Assembly (NCBI GenBank): GCA_016868195.1 | Contig: VGHQ01000003.1 | Location: 85,637 to 149,636 of the forward strand | Reading direction: 5' to 3' | Length of the DNA: 64,000 bases | DNA from: Betaproteobacteria bacterium | GTDB taxonomy: Bacteria > Pseudomonadota > Gammaproteobacteria > Burkholderiales > Methylophilaceae | Part shown: piece after piece, positions 56,422-64,000 of the stretch | Position numbering within the stretch: position 1 is the first letter of the stretch | Layout of the letters: each line of letters opens with the position of its first letter | Translations under genes and position numbers: made by a program | Notes under the pieces: generated by a model | What the model was told of the DNA's origin: nothing | Database searches by the model: none | What the model saw: only the letters and a program-made list of their open reading frames with translations

Positions 56422-57003
56422 TTAGCCCTTAGATAAATATTTTAAAGCTTGTTTAATGCCATCATTCACGGATGAGTTGCTATCCAAACTCTTAACGGCA
56501 TTTAAAGATTCACGTTCATTGTAGCCTAAGGCAATCAATGCATTGAGCACATCTTGGCTCATGGATGTGATACCAAAAGCTTTCATACTTAAAGCTGAAT
56601 CGAGTGTAAATTTATCTTTGAGTTCTAACAATAATCGTTCGGCTGTTTTTTTACCAATACCAGGCACGCGCGTTAAAAGACCCGCTTCTTGAAGCGACAC
56701 TGCTTGAATCAGTTCATCAATAGATAACCCGCTTAAAATGGCGAGCGCTGATTTTGCTCCAATACCGTTCACTTTTAAAAGCTGTCTAAACATCAAACGT
56801 TCTTGTTGAGTGCCAAAACCAAATAAGAGTTGAGCGTCTTCACGCACAACAAAATGTGTGAGTAATGTGACTTTTTCTCCCACTTTGGGAAGTAAATAAA
56901 AAGTACTCATGGGTACTTCGCATTCATAACCCACGCCGTTGCAATCAATTAAGGCATGAGGCGGTGTTTTATCTAAAAGAATGCCGGAAATTCTTCCTAT
57001 CAT
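56422..57003 (-). CDS. ruvA: Holliday junction helicase subunit RuvA
   Basis: A 193 aa junction-binding protein with an OB-fold N-terminus ([20 protein letters not shown]), two HhH motifs ([13 protein letters not shown] and [18 protein letters not shown]) and the C-terminal RuvB-binding domain. Overlaps ruvC by four bases. Confidence 0.97.
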   Translation of the reverse strand: MIGRISGILLDKTPPHALIDCNGVGYECEVPMSTFYLLPKVGEKVTLLTHFVVREDAQLLFGFGTQQERLMFRQLLKVNGIGAKSALAILSGLSIDELIQAVSLQEAGLLTRVPGIGKKTAERLLLELKDKFTLDSALSMKAFGITSMSQDVLNALIALGYNERESLNAVKSLDSNSSVNDGIKQALKYLSKG

Positions 57004-57548
57004 ACGAGCCTACCTTTTTTCATACGGTAACTTAAAGCATCCATATTTTGTAATTGGTTAAAAGCATGTGCATGACACATCGCACATGCTAACGCGTCCG
57101 CAGAATCAGCTTGAGGGGCTTCGGGTAATTTTAAAAAGCGTTTTACCATATCTTGTACCTGCTCTTTTTTTGCATGCCCTGAACCGACCACTGATTTTTT
57201 AACTTGTAAGGCTGTATATTCGTAGACAGATAATTTTTTAATCACGGCCGCACTGATGGCAGCACCCCTTGCTTGACCTAATAAAAGCGTGGATTGAGGA
57301 TTCACATTCACAAACACTTTTTCGATGGCTACTTGTTTCGGCTTATATTGATCAATCACTTCGAAGAGCCCTTCTAAAATAATTTGAATACGCTCTGGCA
57401 AATTATCTCGCGTATCTTCTTTAGCGCTGACAGTTTTAATCACACCACTTCCAAGATAGCGAATCTTGTCACCATTTTTTTCAACCACACCAAATCCCGT
57501 CATTCTTAAACCAGGGTCAATGCCAAGGATGATGATAGATTCACTCAA
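57000..57548 (-). CDS. ruvC: Holliday junction resolvase RuvC
   Basis: A 182 aa endonuclease resolving four-way junctions. Catalytic acids are visible: Asp ([14 protein letters not shown]), Glu (VAIEKVFVN) and the late Asp pair ([17 protein letters not shown]). Eight bases after yebC. Confidence 0.97.
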   Translation of the reverse strand: MSESIIILGIDPGLRMTGFGVVEKNGDKIRYLGSGVIKTVSAKEDTRDNLPERIQIILEGLFEVIDQYKPKQVAIEKVFVNVNPQSTLLLGQARGAAISAAVIKKLSVYEYTALQVKKSVVGSGHAKKEQVQDMVKRFLKLPEAPQADSADALACAMCHAHAFNQLQNMDALSYRMKKGRLV

Positions 57549-57556
57549 TCTTTACT

Positions 57557-58282
57557 TTAATCTTCAATCACTGCGGTAGTATAAACTTCCTGCACATCAT
57601 CTAAATCATCCAGTGCATCTAAAATTTTTTGCATCTTGATACCGTCGTCAGCACTTAAGGCATTCTCTAATGTAGGACGCATCGCGACTTCAGCGAGTTC
57701 TATTTTTAAACCTGCATTTAAAAGCGCCTCTTTAATCTGAATAAATTCTTGAGGAGGTGTGATCACTTCAATGCTCCCATCTTCATCACTGATAATATCT
57801 TCAGCTCCCGATTCAAGCGCTACTTCCATGACTTTATTTTCATCGCTACCTGGCGCAAAAAAGATACGGCCGCAATGTTTAAATAAAAAAGCGACTGATC
57901 CATCAGTGCCTAAATTACCGCCATGCTTCGAGAGCGCATGCCTCACATCAGCGACAGCTCTTTGTTTATTATCCGTTAAGCAATCAATAATAATAGCAGC
58001 CCCACCAATACCATAACCTTCGTATCTCACTTCTTCGTAGCTCACACCCTCTAACTCACCTGTACCTTTTTTAATCGCACGCGTGATGTTGTCTTGCGGC
58101 ATGTTTTCTTCTTTGGCAAGAGCCACTGCAGCTCTTAAGCGCGGGTTAAAGTTGACCTCACCACCACCAAGTCTTGCTGACACAGTAATTTCTTTGATAA
58201 TTTTTGTGAAAACTTTTCCACGCTTAGCGTCTTGACGACCTTTGCGGTGTTGAATATTTGCCCATTTAGAGTGTCCTGCCAT
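57557..58282 (-). CDS. YebC/PmpR family protein
   Basis: A 241 aa protein with the signature [22 protein letters not shown] shortened and [14 protein letters not shown]. YebC proteins are described as transcription regulators and, more recently, as ribosome-associated factors for difficult peptide bonds. Lies two bases after the EamA gene and directly before ruvC, its usual neighbour. Confidence 0.96.
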   Translation of the reverse strand: MAGHSKWANIQHRKGRQDAKRGKVFTKIIKEITVSARLGGGEVNFNPRLRAAVALAKEENMPQDNITRAIKKGTGELEGVSYEEVRYEGYGIGGAAIIIDCLTDNKQRAVADVRHALSKHGGNLGTDGSVAFLFKHCGRIFFAPGSDENKVMEVALESGAEDIISDEDGSIEVITPPQEFIQIKEALLNAGLKIELAEVAMRPTLENALSADDGIKMQKILDALDDLDDVQEVYTTAVIED

Positions 58283-58284
58283 GC

Positions 58285-59238
58285 CTATGCCTTTCTAGGC
58301 CCTGATTTTATCATGGGTTTGTTTTTAAGCCAGGGCTGAACCAAGCCTTCTTGGTGACTTTTAATGCGGATGTAAGAGATCATTAACAAGGATATACCAA
58401 TAAAAAACATGCCTAAAAATTCAAAGGGTTTAATGGTTTCATGAAGTTCAATCGAGGATGCAATCACAGCAATCACAGGGCAAACGGTTGTCGTCATCGT
58501 AGTGATGCCTGCAGATAACTGTCTTAATGCATAAAGCCATAATAGCCATGCAATCGCATTCCCAAAGACCGCGTTATAAATGAGCGCCCCAATAAAATAA
58601 CTATTCCATTCAATCGTAGTCGTATGTGTCATAAAAGCCAATATGACAATAGGGATGGATCCAAAAAGCATCTGCCATGCTGTGAGAGAAATCAAATCAA
58701 GATAGGGTGAGCGTGCTTGAAGTTTTTTAGCTAAAATCACCGCCAATGCCCATGAAATCCCAGACACAATAGCTAACACCATACTGAAAATATCACTCCC
58801 TAAATGAAGCGGATCCAAAATAAATAAAATGCCCATCAGTGAAAATAAAGCCGCGGGCCATTGCCATCCCTTTAATTTTTCCCCTAAAAAAGGCCAAGCT
58901 AAAAGCATGGTCCAAAAAGGCATGGTATAAGTGAGTACTGCTGTTTTACCCGCACCCCCTTCAACGAGAGCCCATACTAAAAGCCCTGTAAAGCCTGAGG
59001 TTTGAAGAAGACCTAAAACAATTAAACTTGGAATTTCTTGAATTTTGAAAGGCTTTTTCAAAATGATCATCACCATGAATAAACAAAGTGCTCCTAGGAT
59101 GGTTCGTAGGGCCGCAAAATCATAAGGGCCAGAAAAATGAAGAGCATTTTTCATCACCACCCAGTTGTAACCCCAAATAAGGCACAAAAGTATGAGGGCT
59201 AAAAAAGCCATCAAGTTTTTATTTTTTTTATAAGGCAT
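58285..59238 (-). CDS. EamA/DMT family transporter
   Basis: A 317 aa membrane protein with about ten hydrophobic helices in two EamA repeats ([17 protein letters not shown] near the start, [19 protein letters not shown] in the second). Probably exports a metabolite or amino acid. The substrate cannot be told. First gene of the yebC-ruv-tol-que run. Confidence 0.9.
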   Translation of the reverse strand: MPYKKNKNLMAFLALILLCLIWGYNWVVMKNALHFSGPYDFAALRTILGALCLFMVMIILKKPFKIQEIPSLIVLGLLQTSGFTGLLVWALVEGGAGKTAVLTYTMPFWTMLLAWPFLGEKLKGWQWPAALFSLMGILFILDPLHLGSDIFSMVLAIVSGISWALAVILAKKLQARSPYLDLISLTAWQMLFGSIPIVILAFMTHTTTIEWNSYFIGALIYNAVFGNAIAWLLWLYALRQLSAGITTMTTTVCPVIAVIASSIELHETIKPFEFLGMFFIGISLLMISYIRIKSHQEGLVQPWLKNKPMIKSGPRKA

Positions 59239-59312
59239 TTGTACACTTGTTCAATATGATGACATTATTATAAAGTGTATATTTGACTTTACTCTTTTAA
59301 TATAGGTGACTT

Positions 59313-59744
59313 ATGAAAACAGCTGCTCAACTTATTGCAGACAAAAAACATAAAGAAGTAATTAGTATTACCCCTAATCGTCCAGTGATTGATGCACTCA
59401 TCATCCTCGCGGAATATAAAATTGGCGCTCTTATAGTCATGGATAAAGAGAAGATGGTGGGTATTTTTTCAGAGCGTGATTACGCGCGTGAAGTTGTTTT
59501 GAAAGGCAAGTCCTCCAAGGTCACTACCATTGAAGAAGTGATGACAAAAAAAGTGCTTGTGGCGAATGGTAAAGATACTTTTGAAAAAGCTATGACCATG
59601 ATGACCGAAAATCATATTCGTCACTTGCCGATTATGGATGGCCAAAAGATTATTGGTATGCTTTCTTTAGGCGATGTCGCCAAAGAAATGATTGCCTATC
59701 AAAGAAATATAATCAAGGAACTCGAGGGCTACGTTAAACAATAA
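59313..59744 (+). CDS. Two-CBS-domain protein
   Basis: A 143 aa protein made of two CBS repeats: residues about 12-65 (ALIVMDKEKMVGIFSERDYAR) and 75-130 (NHIRHLPIMDGQKIIGMLSLGD). CBS pairs bind adenosine nucleotides and act as energy sensors. No effector domain is attached. It is divergent from the EamA gene. The 106 bases after it hold no gene, only an A/T palindrome over the ntrC stop. Confidence 0.9.
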   Translation: MKTAAQLIADKKHKEVISITPNRPVIDALIILAEYKIGALIVMDKEKMVGIFSERDYAREVVLKGKSSKVTTIEEVMTKKVLVANGKDTFEKAMTMMTENHIRHLPIMDGQKIIGMLSLGDVAKEMIAYQRNIIKELEGYVKQ

Positions 59745-59850
59745 TTATTTTATATAAATTGGGTTCGTTTCGGACAATGGTTATTTTGTAAATTCTGATC
59801 TCTACTCAACTAAAGAACAAAGTCAGGCATCGCTAGATTAAAAAATAAAT

Positions 59851-61239
59851 TTATTTTTCGATTTTTAATTCTTTAACTTTTCGGGTTAAGGTATTCCTTC
59901 CCAAGCCCAAAATTTCAGCAGCTTCAATACGTCTGCCTTTTGTGAAGTGAAGTGCTTCTTCGATAAGAATTTTTTCGAAGGTTTGATTTAATTGAGTCAA
60001 AATGTCTTTCTGATTTTTATTTAAAGCCAATTGTACTTCTTGCTTTAATTTATCTTTCCAGTCAGAAGGCACTTCTTTGTGCATATCATTATTTTTAAGT
60101 TCAGGTGGTAAATCGGCAATATCAATATTTTGTCCAGGTGCCATGACAGTCAACCAATGACAGACGTTTTCAAGTTGGCGAACGTTACCGCTCCAATGAA
60201 GATGAGATAGATAATTTAAAGTCTCTTCAGATAAAATTTTTGTTTCTACCCCTAATTGTTGTGCGCTTTGTTGTAAAAAGTGGCGGGCCAAATCTGGAAT
60301 GTCTTCTGCACGCTCGCGCAATGCTGGTAAACGTAAACGAATCACATTGAGTCGATGAAATAAATCTTCGCGAAAGAGGCCTGCTTTAACGCGCTCTTCC
60401 ATGTCTTGATGGGTAGCCGCAATCACTCTCACATTGACCTTGATCGGGCTATGTCCGCCTATACGATAAAATTGACCATCACTTAAAACACGTAAAAGTC
60501 TTGTCTGAAGGTCGGCTGGCATATCACCAATTTCATCTAAAAAGAGTGTACCACCATCAGCTTGTTCAAAACGACCTTTACGCAAAGCCTGCGCTCCGGT
60601 AAATGCGCCGCGCTCATGACCGAATAATTCTGACTCTAATAAATCTTTTGGAATGGCCGCTGTATTAATCGCAATAAAAGGTTTAATAGCACGCGGTGAA
60701 TGTTTATGAAGTGCGCTTGCAACAAGCTCTTTGCCACTGCCTGACTCACCATTAATAAGCACTGTCGCATGAGAGCGACTAAGGCGTCCAATCGCACGAA
60801 AAACTTCTTGCATGGAGGGGGCATGTCCAATCATCTCAGTCGCATTTTCAAGAGAAACTTCTTGGGTGCTTTGTTTTAAAGACTCATCAATCGCACGATG
60901 AATAATTTCGATTGCCTGATCCACATCAAAAGGCTTGGCTAAATATTCAAAAGCACCGCCCTGAAAGGATGCGACCGCACTCTCTAAATCAGAGTAAGCC
61001 GTCATAATGATGACAGGAATATGCGCATATTTTTCTTTAATCACTTGAAGAAGTTCCAAACCTGAACCCTGTGACATACGGATGTCGCTCACAATCACTT
61101 GTGGTTCTTCATCTTTAATCGCCTGGAGGGCATCTTTAATGGAGCTAAAAGTTTTAAAATTTAAATCGGTACGTGCGAGCGCTTTTTCAAACACCCAGCG
61201 AATAGATTTGTCATCATCAATAATCCAAATGGCTTTCAT
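59851..61239 (-). CDS. ntrC: Nitrogen regulation response regulator NtrC
   Basis: A 462 aa sigma-54 activator. The receiver domain has the acidic pair Asp8-Asp9 and phosphorylation site Asp52 (VIVSDIRMSQG). The AAA+ domain has Walker A GESGSGKELVAS and the sigma-54-contact loop ERGAFTGAQ. A Fis-type helix-turn-helix ends the protein (AAEILGLGRNTLTRKVKEL). Overlaps ntrB by four bases. The upstream region carries an NtrC box and a sigma-54 promoter. Confidence 0.97.
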   Translation of the reverse strand: MKAIWIIDDDKSIRWVFEKALARTDLNFKTFSSIKDALQAIKDEEPQVIVSDIRMSQGSGLELLQVIKEKYAHIPVIIMTAYSDLESAVASFQGGAFEYLAKPFDVDQAIEIIHRAIDESLKQSTQEVSLENATEMIGHAPSMQEVFRAIGRLSRSHATVLINGESGSGKELVASALHKHSPRAIKPFIAINTAAIPKDLLESELFGHERGAFTGAQALRKGRFEQADGGTLFLDEIGDMPADLQTRLLRVLSDGQFYRIGGHSPIKVNVRVIAATHQDMEERVKAGLFREDLFHRLNVIRLRLPALRERAEDIPDLARHFLQQSAQQLGVETKILSEETLNYLSHLHWSGNVRQLENVCHWLTVMAPGQNIDIADLPPELKNNDMHKEVPSDWKDKLKQEVQLALNKNQKDILTQLNQTFEKILIEEALHFTKGRRIEAAEILGLGRNTLTRKVKELKIEK

Positions 61240-62366
61240 AGTGAAGATCCTTGTGACTCTTGATTGTTATTAAAAGGAATGTCTTTTGTATCTAGATCTT
61301 TAATCGGCAATAGAATCGTGAAGGTTGTTTGTCCGGGCTCACTCTTACATTCAATCATGCCTTGATGTTGACTCACGTAAGTTTGCGCTAATGATAAGCC
61401 GAGACCTGAGCCACCTTCACGGCCAGAGACGAGCGGATAGAATATTTTGTCGCGAATACCTGGAGGTATACCAGGCCCGTTATCAATAATGTCGAGTTTA
61501 ATGCCCACACGATAGCGTTTCTTAGCGAGCATGATTTGCCGTTCAGCGCGGGTTTTAAAAATAATGAGTCCGTGCTGCTGTTTTTGATGCATGGCTTGCA
61601 CTGCATTACGCCCAATATTAAGCACGGCTTGAATCAATTTTTCGCGATCGCCAATAATGTCAGGCAAGCTCGTATCATAATCACGTTGAATTTTTATTTC
61701 ATCAGGAGATTCAGCTAACAATAAACTTCGAACGCGTTCTAATACTTCATGGATATTCGTAGGTTCATATTTTGGTTTTTGATGAGGGACGAGGAGCCGA
61801 TCCATCAAAGACTGCAAGCGATCGGCTTCTTTAATAATCACTTGCGTATATTCTTTAAGTGAAGGATCAGGTAACTCGTGTTCTAGAAGCTGTGCGGCTC
61901 CTCGTAACCCACCTAGTGGATTTCTAATTTCGTGTGCTAAATTTCGAATCAATGCAGAGTTGGCTTGTTGCTGAATCAACATACGCTCTTCTTTTGCGAT
62001 TCTTAATTGCTGATCCATCTGTTGAAATTCAAGAATATAACGAATCGAATCAGTTTGAATGGGCGTGATGGTGCATGTCACAGAAAATGATTGATGCTTT
62101 AATGTGGTAATCAAAAATTCGTGTTCGCGATAAGGAGTATCACTATTCAAAGCTTGGCTGATCGCGAGTTTTAAAATATCAGAATATGGAAATGCCTCAT
62201 CAAGCGACATCATATAAATATGTTTAGCACTTAACCCAAATAAAATTTCAGCGGATGGATTCATATACAAAATATGCCCCTCGACATCGCATAGCAATAC
62301 CGCACTCGCTAAGTGTTCAATCCCCTTTAGTTTAGGGGTTAATGATGGGATGGTGTTTTTTTTCAT
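61236..62366 (-). CDS. ntrB: Nitrogen regulation sensor kinase NtrB
   Basis: A cytoplasmic PAS-histidine kinase/phosphatase for NtrC. I set the start at ATG 62366, because the in-frame ATG 45 bases upstream lies inside a sigma-54 promoter. The 376 aa protein has a PAS domain (ILYMNPSAEILFG), the phospho-acceptor His in NLAHEIRNPLGGLRGAAQLL and the ATPase motifs NIGRNAVQAM, DNGPGIPP and GSGLGLSLA. No membrane helix is seen, as expected. Confidence 0.95.
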   Translation of the reverse strand: MKKNTIPSLTPKLKGIEHLASAVLLCDVEGHILYMNPSAEILFGLSAKHIYMMSLDEAFPYSDILKLAISQALNSDTPYREHEFLITTLKHQSFSVTCTITPIQTDSIRYILEFQQMDQQLRIAKEERMLIQQQANSALIRNLAHEIRNPLGGLRGAAQLLEHELPDPSLKEYTQVIIKEADRLQSLMDRLLVPHQKPKYEPTNIHEVLERVRSLLLAESPDEIKIQRDYDTSLPDIIGDREKLIQAVLNIGRNAVQAMHQKQQHGLIIFKTRAERQIMLAKKRYRVGIKLDIIDNGPGIPPGIRDKIFYPLVSGREGGSGLGLSLAQTYVSQHQGMIECKSEPGQTTFTILLPIKDLDTKDIPFNNNQESQGSSL

Positions 62367-62394
62367 GAATATTCTTTTCTCACTTATTATGTTA

Positions 62395-62410
62395 AGCAAA
62401 ACTTGAGCCA
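62395..62410 (-). promoter_or_regulatory. Sigma-54 (-24/-12) promoter of ntrBC
   Basis: On the minus strand TGGCTC-N5-TTGCT, with GG and GC exactly 10 bases apart, as required for sigma-54. The predicted transcription start is near 62384, 18 bases before the ntrB ATG. Confidence 0.75.
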
Positions 62411-62481
62411 ACTTTAAGGGATCGCTTTTTGGCCTATTTCCGCGGCTCTATCAAGGTATTGTAAGGAATATTACGTAGCAA

Positions 62482-62498
62482 TGCACTAAAATAGTGCA
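62482..62498 (-). promoter_or_regulatory. NtrC-binding site upstream of ntrBC
   Basis: TGCACT-AAAAT-AGTGCA, a perfect inverted repeat matching the NtrC consensus TGCACY-N5-RGTGCA. Its centre is about 106 bases upstream of the predicted sigma-54 start, a typical enhancer distance. Confidence 0.82.
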
Positions 62499-62526
62499 TC
62501 TATTTAATGTATAAAATAAAGGTATA

Positions 62527-62556
62527 AAAAAAGACGGCTTTTAAAAGCCGTCTTTT
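62527..62556 (-). terminator. Rho-independent terminator of glnA
   Basis: AAGACGGCTTT and AAAGCCGTCTT with a short loop and T runs. Starts 17 bases past the glnA stop and separates glnA from ntrBC. Confidence 0.92.
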
Positions 62557-62572
62557 TAAATAAGCGCACGCA

Positions 62573-63982
62573 TTAGCAGCTGTAATACATAACGAATTCG
62601 ATTGGATGAGGTGTCATACGCATCTTAGTGACTTCTTCCATCTTAAGATCGATATAACTATTGATCCAGTCATCCGTAAATACACCACCGCGGGTTAAGA
62701 ATTCGCGATCTTTGTCTAAATACTCAAGCGCTTGTTCAAGGGAAGAACATACCGTGGGTACTTGAGCATCTTCTTCAGGCGTTAAATGGTACAAGTCTTT
62801 TGTTGCTGGTTCACCTGGGTGAATTTTATTTTGTACACCATCTAAACCTGCCATCATCAATGCACTGAATGCAAGGTATGGGTTTGCTGTCGGATCAGGG
62901 AAACGCGCTTCGATTCGACGTGCTTTGTCCCCCTCCACGAAGGGAATACGAATCGATGCTGAGCGATTCTTCGCAGAGTAAGCTAATTTCACTGGCGCTT
63001 CAAAGCCTGGTACTAAACGTTTATATGAGTTAGTCCCTGGGTTCGTAATCGCATTGAGTGCACGCGCATGTTTGATAACACCACCAATATAAAACACTGC
63101 AAATTCACTTAAACCTGCGTAACCTGAGCCTGCAAATAAATTTTTACCGTCTTTCCAAATCGATTGATGCACATGCATACCTGAGCCGTTATCACCGACA
63201 ATCGGTTTTGGCATAAATGTCGCTGTCTTGCCATAATTATGTGCTGTGTTTAACACGACATATTTAAGAAGCTGTGTCCAATCAGCGCGTTGTGTGAGGG
63301 TACTAAATTTAGTGCCAATTTCACATTGACCTCCTGTCGCTACTTCATGGTGATGCACTTCAACAGGCACACCCAAAGCTTCCAATGTGATCGACATCGC
63401 TGAACGCACATCTTGAAGCGAATCGACTGGAGGGACTGGAAAGTAGCCACCTTTCACACCTGGTCGGTGACCAATATTGCCACCTTCATGTTGTGTTGCA
63501 GAATCCCATGCACCTTCTTCTGAATTAATTTTAACGTGACAACCATCCATGCCTTGAGACCATGTAATGGAATCAAAAATAAAGAACTCAGGCTCTGGAC
63601 CAAAGTAAGCAGCATCGCCTAAGCCGGTTGATTTTAGATAAGCTTCTGCGCGACGCGCTAAGCTCCGTGGGCAACGCTCGTAACCTTTACCATCTGTGGG
63701 GTCTACAACATCACACGTGAGGATAAGGGTCGGCTCTTCCATGAAAGGATCGATATTTGCTGTGTCTGGATCTGGCATGAGTAACATGTCAGAGGCTTGA
63801 ATGCCTTTCCAGCCTGCAATCGATGAGCCATCGAAGGCATGACCTTGCTTAAATTTACTTTCATCAAAAGCTGAGACAGGCACGCTGACGTGCTGTTCTT
63901 TGCCTCGCGTATCCGTGAATCTAAAGTCCACGAATTTAACGTTGTTATCTTTAACCTTTTTCATTACATCAGCGATTGCCAT
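62573..63982 (-). CDS. glnA: Glutamine synthetase type I
   Basis: Makes glutamine from glutamate, ammonium and ATP as a dodecamer. The 469 aa protein is full length, with the motifs [30 protein letters not shown] and [17 protein letters not shown]. Tyr398 in [11 protein letters not shown] matches the adenylylation site, so covalent control by GlnE is likely. A strong AGGAGA ribosome-binding site precedes the ATG. Only 18 bases of upstream sequence are in the window, so its promoter is not visible. Confidence 0.98.
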   Translation of the reverse strand: MAIADVMKKVKDNNVKFVDFRFTDTRGKEQHVSVPVSAFDESKFKQGHAFDGSSIAGWKGIQASDMLLMPDPDTANIDPFMEEPTLILTCDVVDPTDGKGYERCPRSLARRAEAYLKSTGLGDAAYFGPEPEFFIFDSITWSQGMDGCHVKINSEEGAWDSATQHEGGNIGHRPGVKGGYFPVPPVDSLQDVRSAMSITLEALGVPVEVHHHEVATGGQCEIGTKFSTLTQRADWTQLLKYVVLNTAHNYGKTATFMPKPIVGDNGSGMHVHQSIWKDGKNLFAGSGYAGLSEFAVFYIGGVIKHARALNAITNPGTNSYKRLVPGFEAPVKLAYSAKNRSASIRIPFVEGDKARRIEARFPDPTANPYLAFSALMMAGLDGVQNKIHPGEPATKDLYHLTPEEDAQVPTVCSSLEQALEYLDKDREFLTRGGVFTDDWINSYIDLKMEEVTKMRMTPHPIEFVMYYSC

Positions 63983-64000
63983 TTCATTCTCCTAAAAGCG

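Noticed and set aside
1..64000. Mobile elements, prophage, CRISPR arrays, att sites
   Set aside because: No transposase, integrase other than XerD, phage structural gene or regularly spaced repeat found; the tRNA at 39 kb has no flanking integrase or duplicated 3' end.

Overview
The window reads as a low-GC, tightly packed chromosome segment of a methylotrophic betaproteobacterium. The best fit is Methylophilaceae of the streamlined planktonic type (Ca. Methylopumilus / OM43-like). The evidence is a lanthanide-type methanol dehydrogenase cluster (xoxF-xoxJ-xoxG) without mxaFI, an NAD-linked formate dehydrogenase, a second formate-dehydrogenase-like Mo enzyme with its own cofactor genes, an S16/L19 operon, a Tol-Pal/Ruv supra-operon and NtrBC/GlnA. 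The species assignment is inference from gene content, not from a marker search. No gene-free stretch exceeds 300 bases, and I saw no insertion sequence, CRISPR array, prophage or rRNA operon.

Layout. 1-9.7 kb is one-carbon oxidation: fdsGBA on the minus strand (fdsA cut by the window edge), divergent from a solo Mo oxidoreductase followed by moaA-mobA-moeA. 9.8-12.9 kb: a BCP peroxiredoxin, a PIN-PhoH protein and LplT. 12.9-18 kb: NDH-2, then xoxG, xoxJ and xoxF, with hairpins separating the units and an unusual repeat-rich xoxF leader. 18-28 kb: mixed housekeeping and accessory genes (iminopeptidase, a YihY-cNMP fusion, a TPR-2OG oxygenase, a RodZ-like protein, a UmuD-like protease, HU, a cardiolipin synthase-like protein, a pentapeptide protein, an SDR and an AlkA-like glycosylase). 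28.2-29.4 kb: a PepSY protein and a fused SoxYZ-like carrier of the quinoprotein-associated kind. 29.5-36.5 kb: an eight-gene tightly spaced lipid-modification operon (two CFA-synthase homologues, desaturase, FAD oxidoreductase, DUF1365, DUF1295, DUF2878, lipocalin). 36.5-39 kb: a protease-TPR protein, DUF2237, a PCD-like protein, a second peroxiredoxin and a small winged-helix protein. 39-45 kb: a tRNA(CAU), then the macromolecular synthesis genes rpoD-dnaG-yqeY-rpsU with divergent tsaD, plsY and folB. 45.8-49 kb: xerD and rpsP-rimM-trmD-rplS. 49-59 kb: a minus-strand run of EamA-yebC-ruvCAB-ybgC-tolQRAB-pal-cpoB-queE-queC. 59.3-64 kb: a CBS protein and ntrC-ntrB-glnA.

How the genes fit together. 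XoxF oxidises methanol in the periplasm and passes electrons to cytochrome XoxG; XoxJ is the accessory binding protein. FdsGBA oxidises formate to CO2 and makes NADH, which the complexes or the NDH-2 encoded nearby can reoxidise. MoaA, MobA and MoeA supply steps of the Mo cofactor needed by both formate-dehydrogenase-type enzymes. Nitrogen control is visible at base level: a perfect NtrC box and a sigma-54 promoter lie between glnA and ntrBC.

The most interesting unexplained pieces are the lipid-modification operon, the xoxF leader with stacked inverted repeats, the SoxYZ-like/PepSY pair, the YihY-cNMP fusion and the sigma-54-driven ntrBC.
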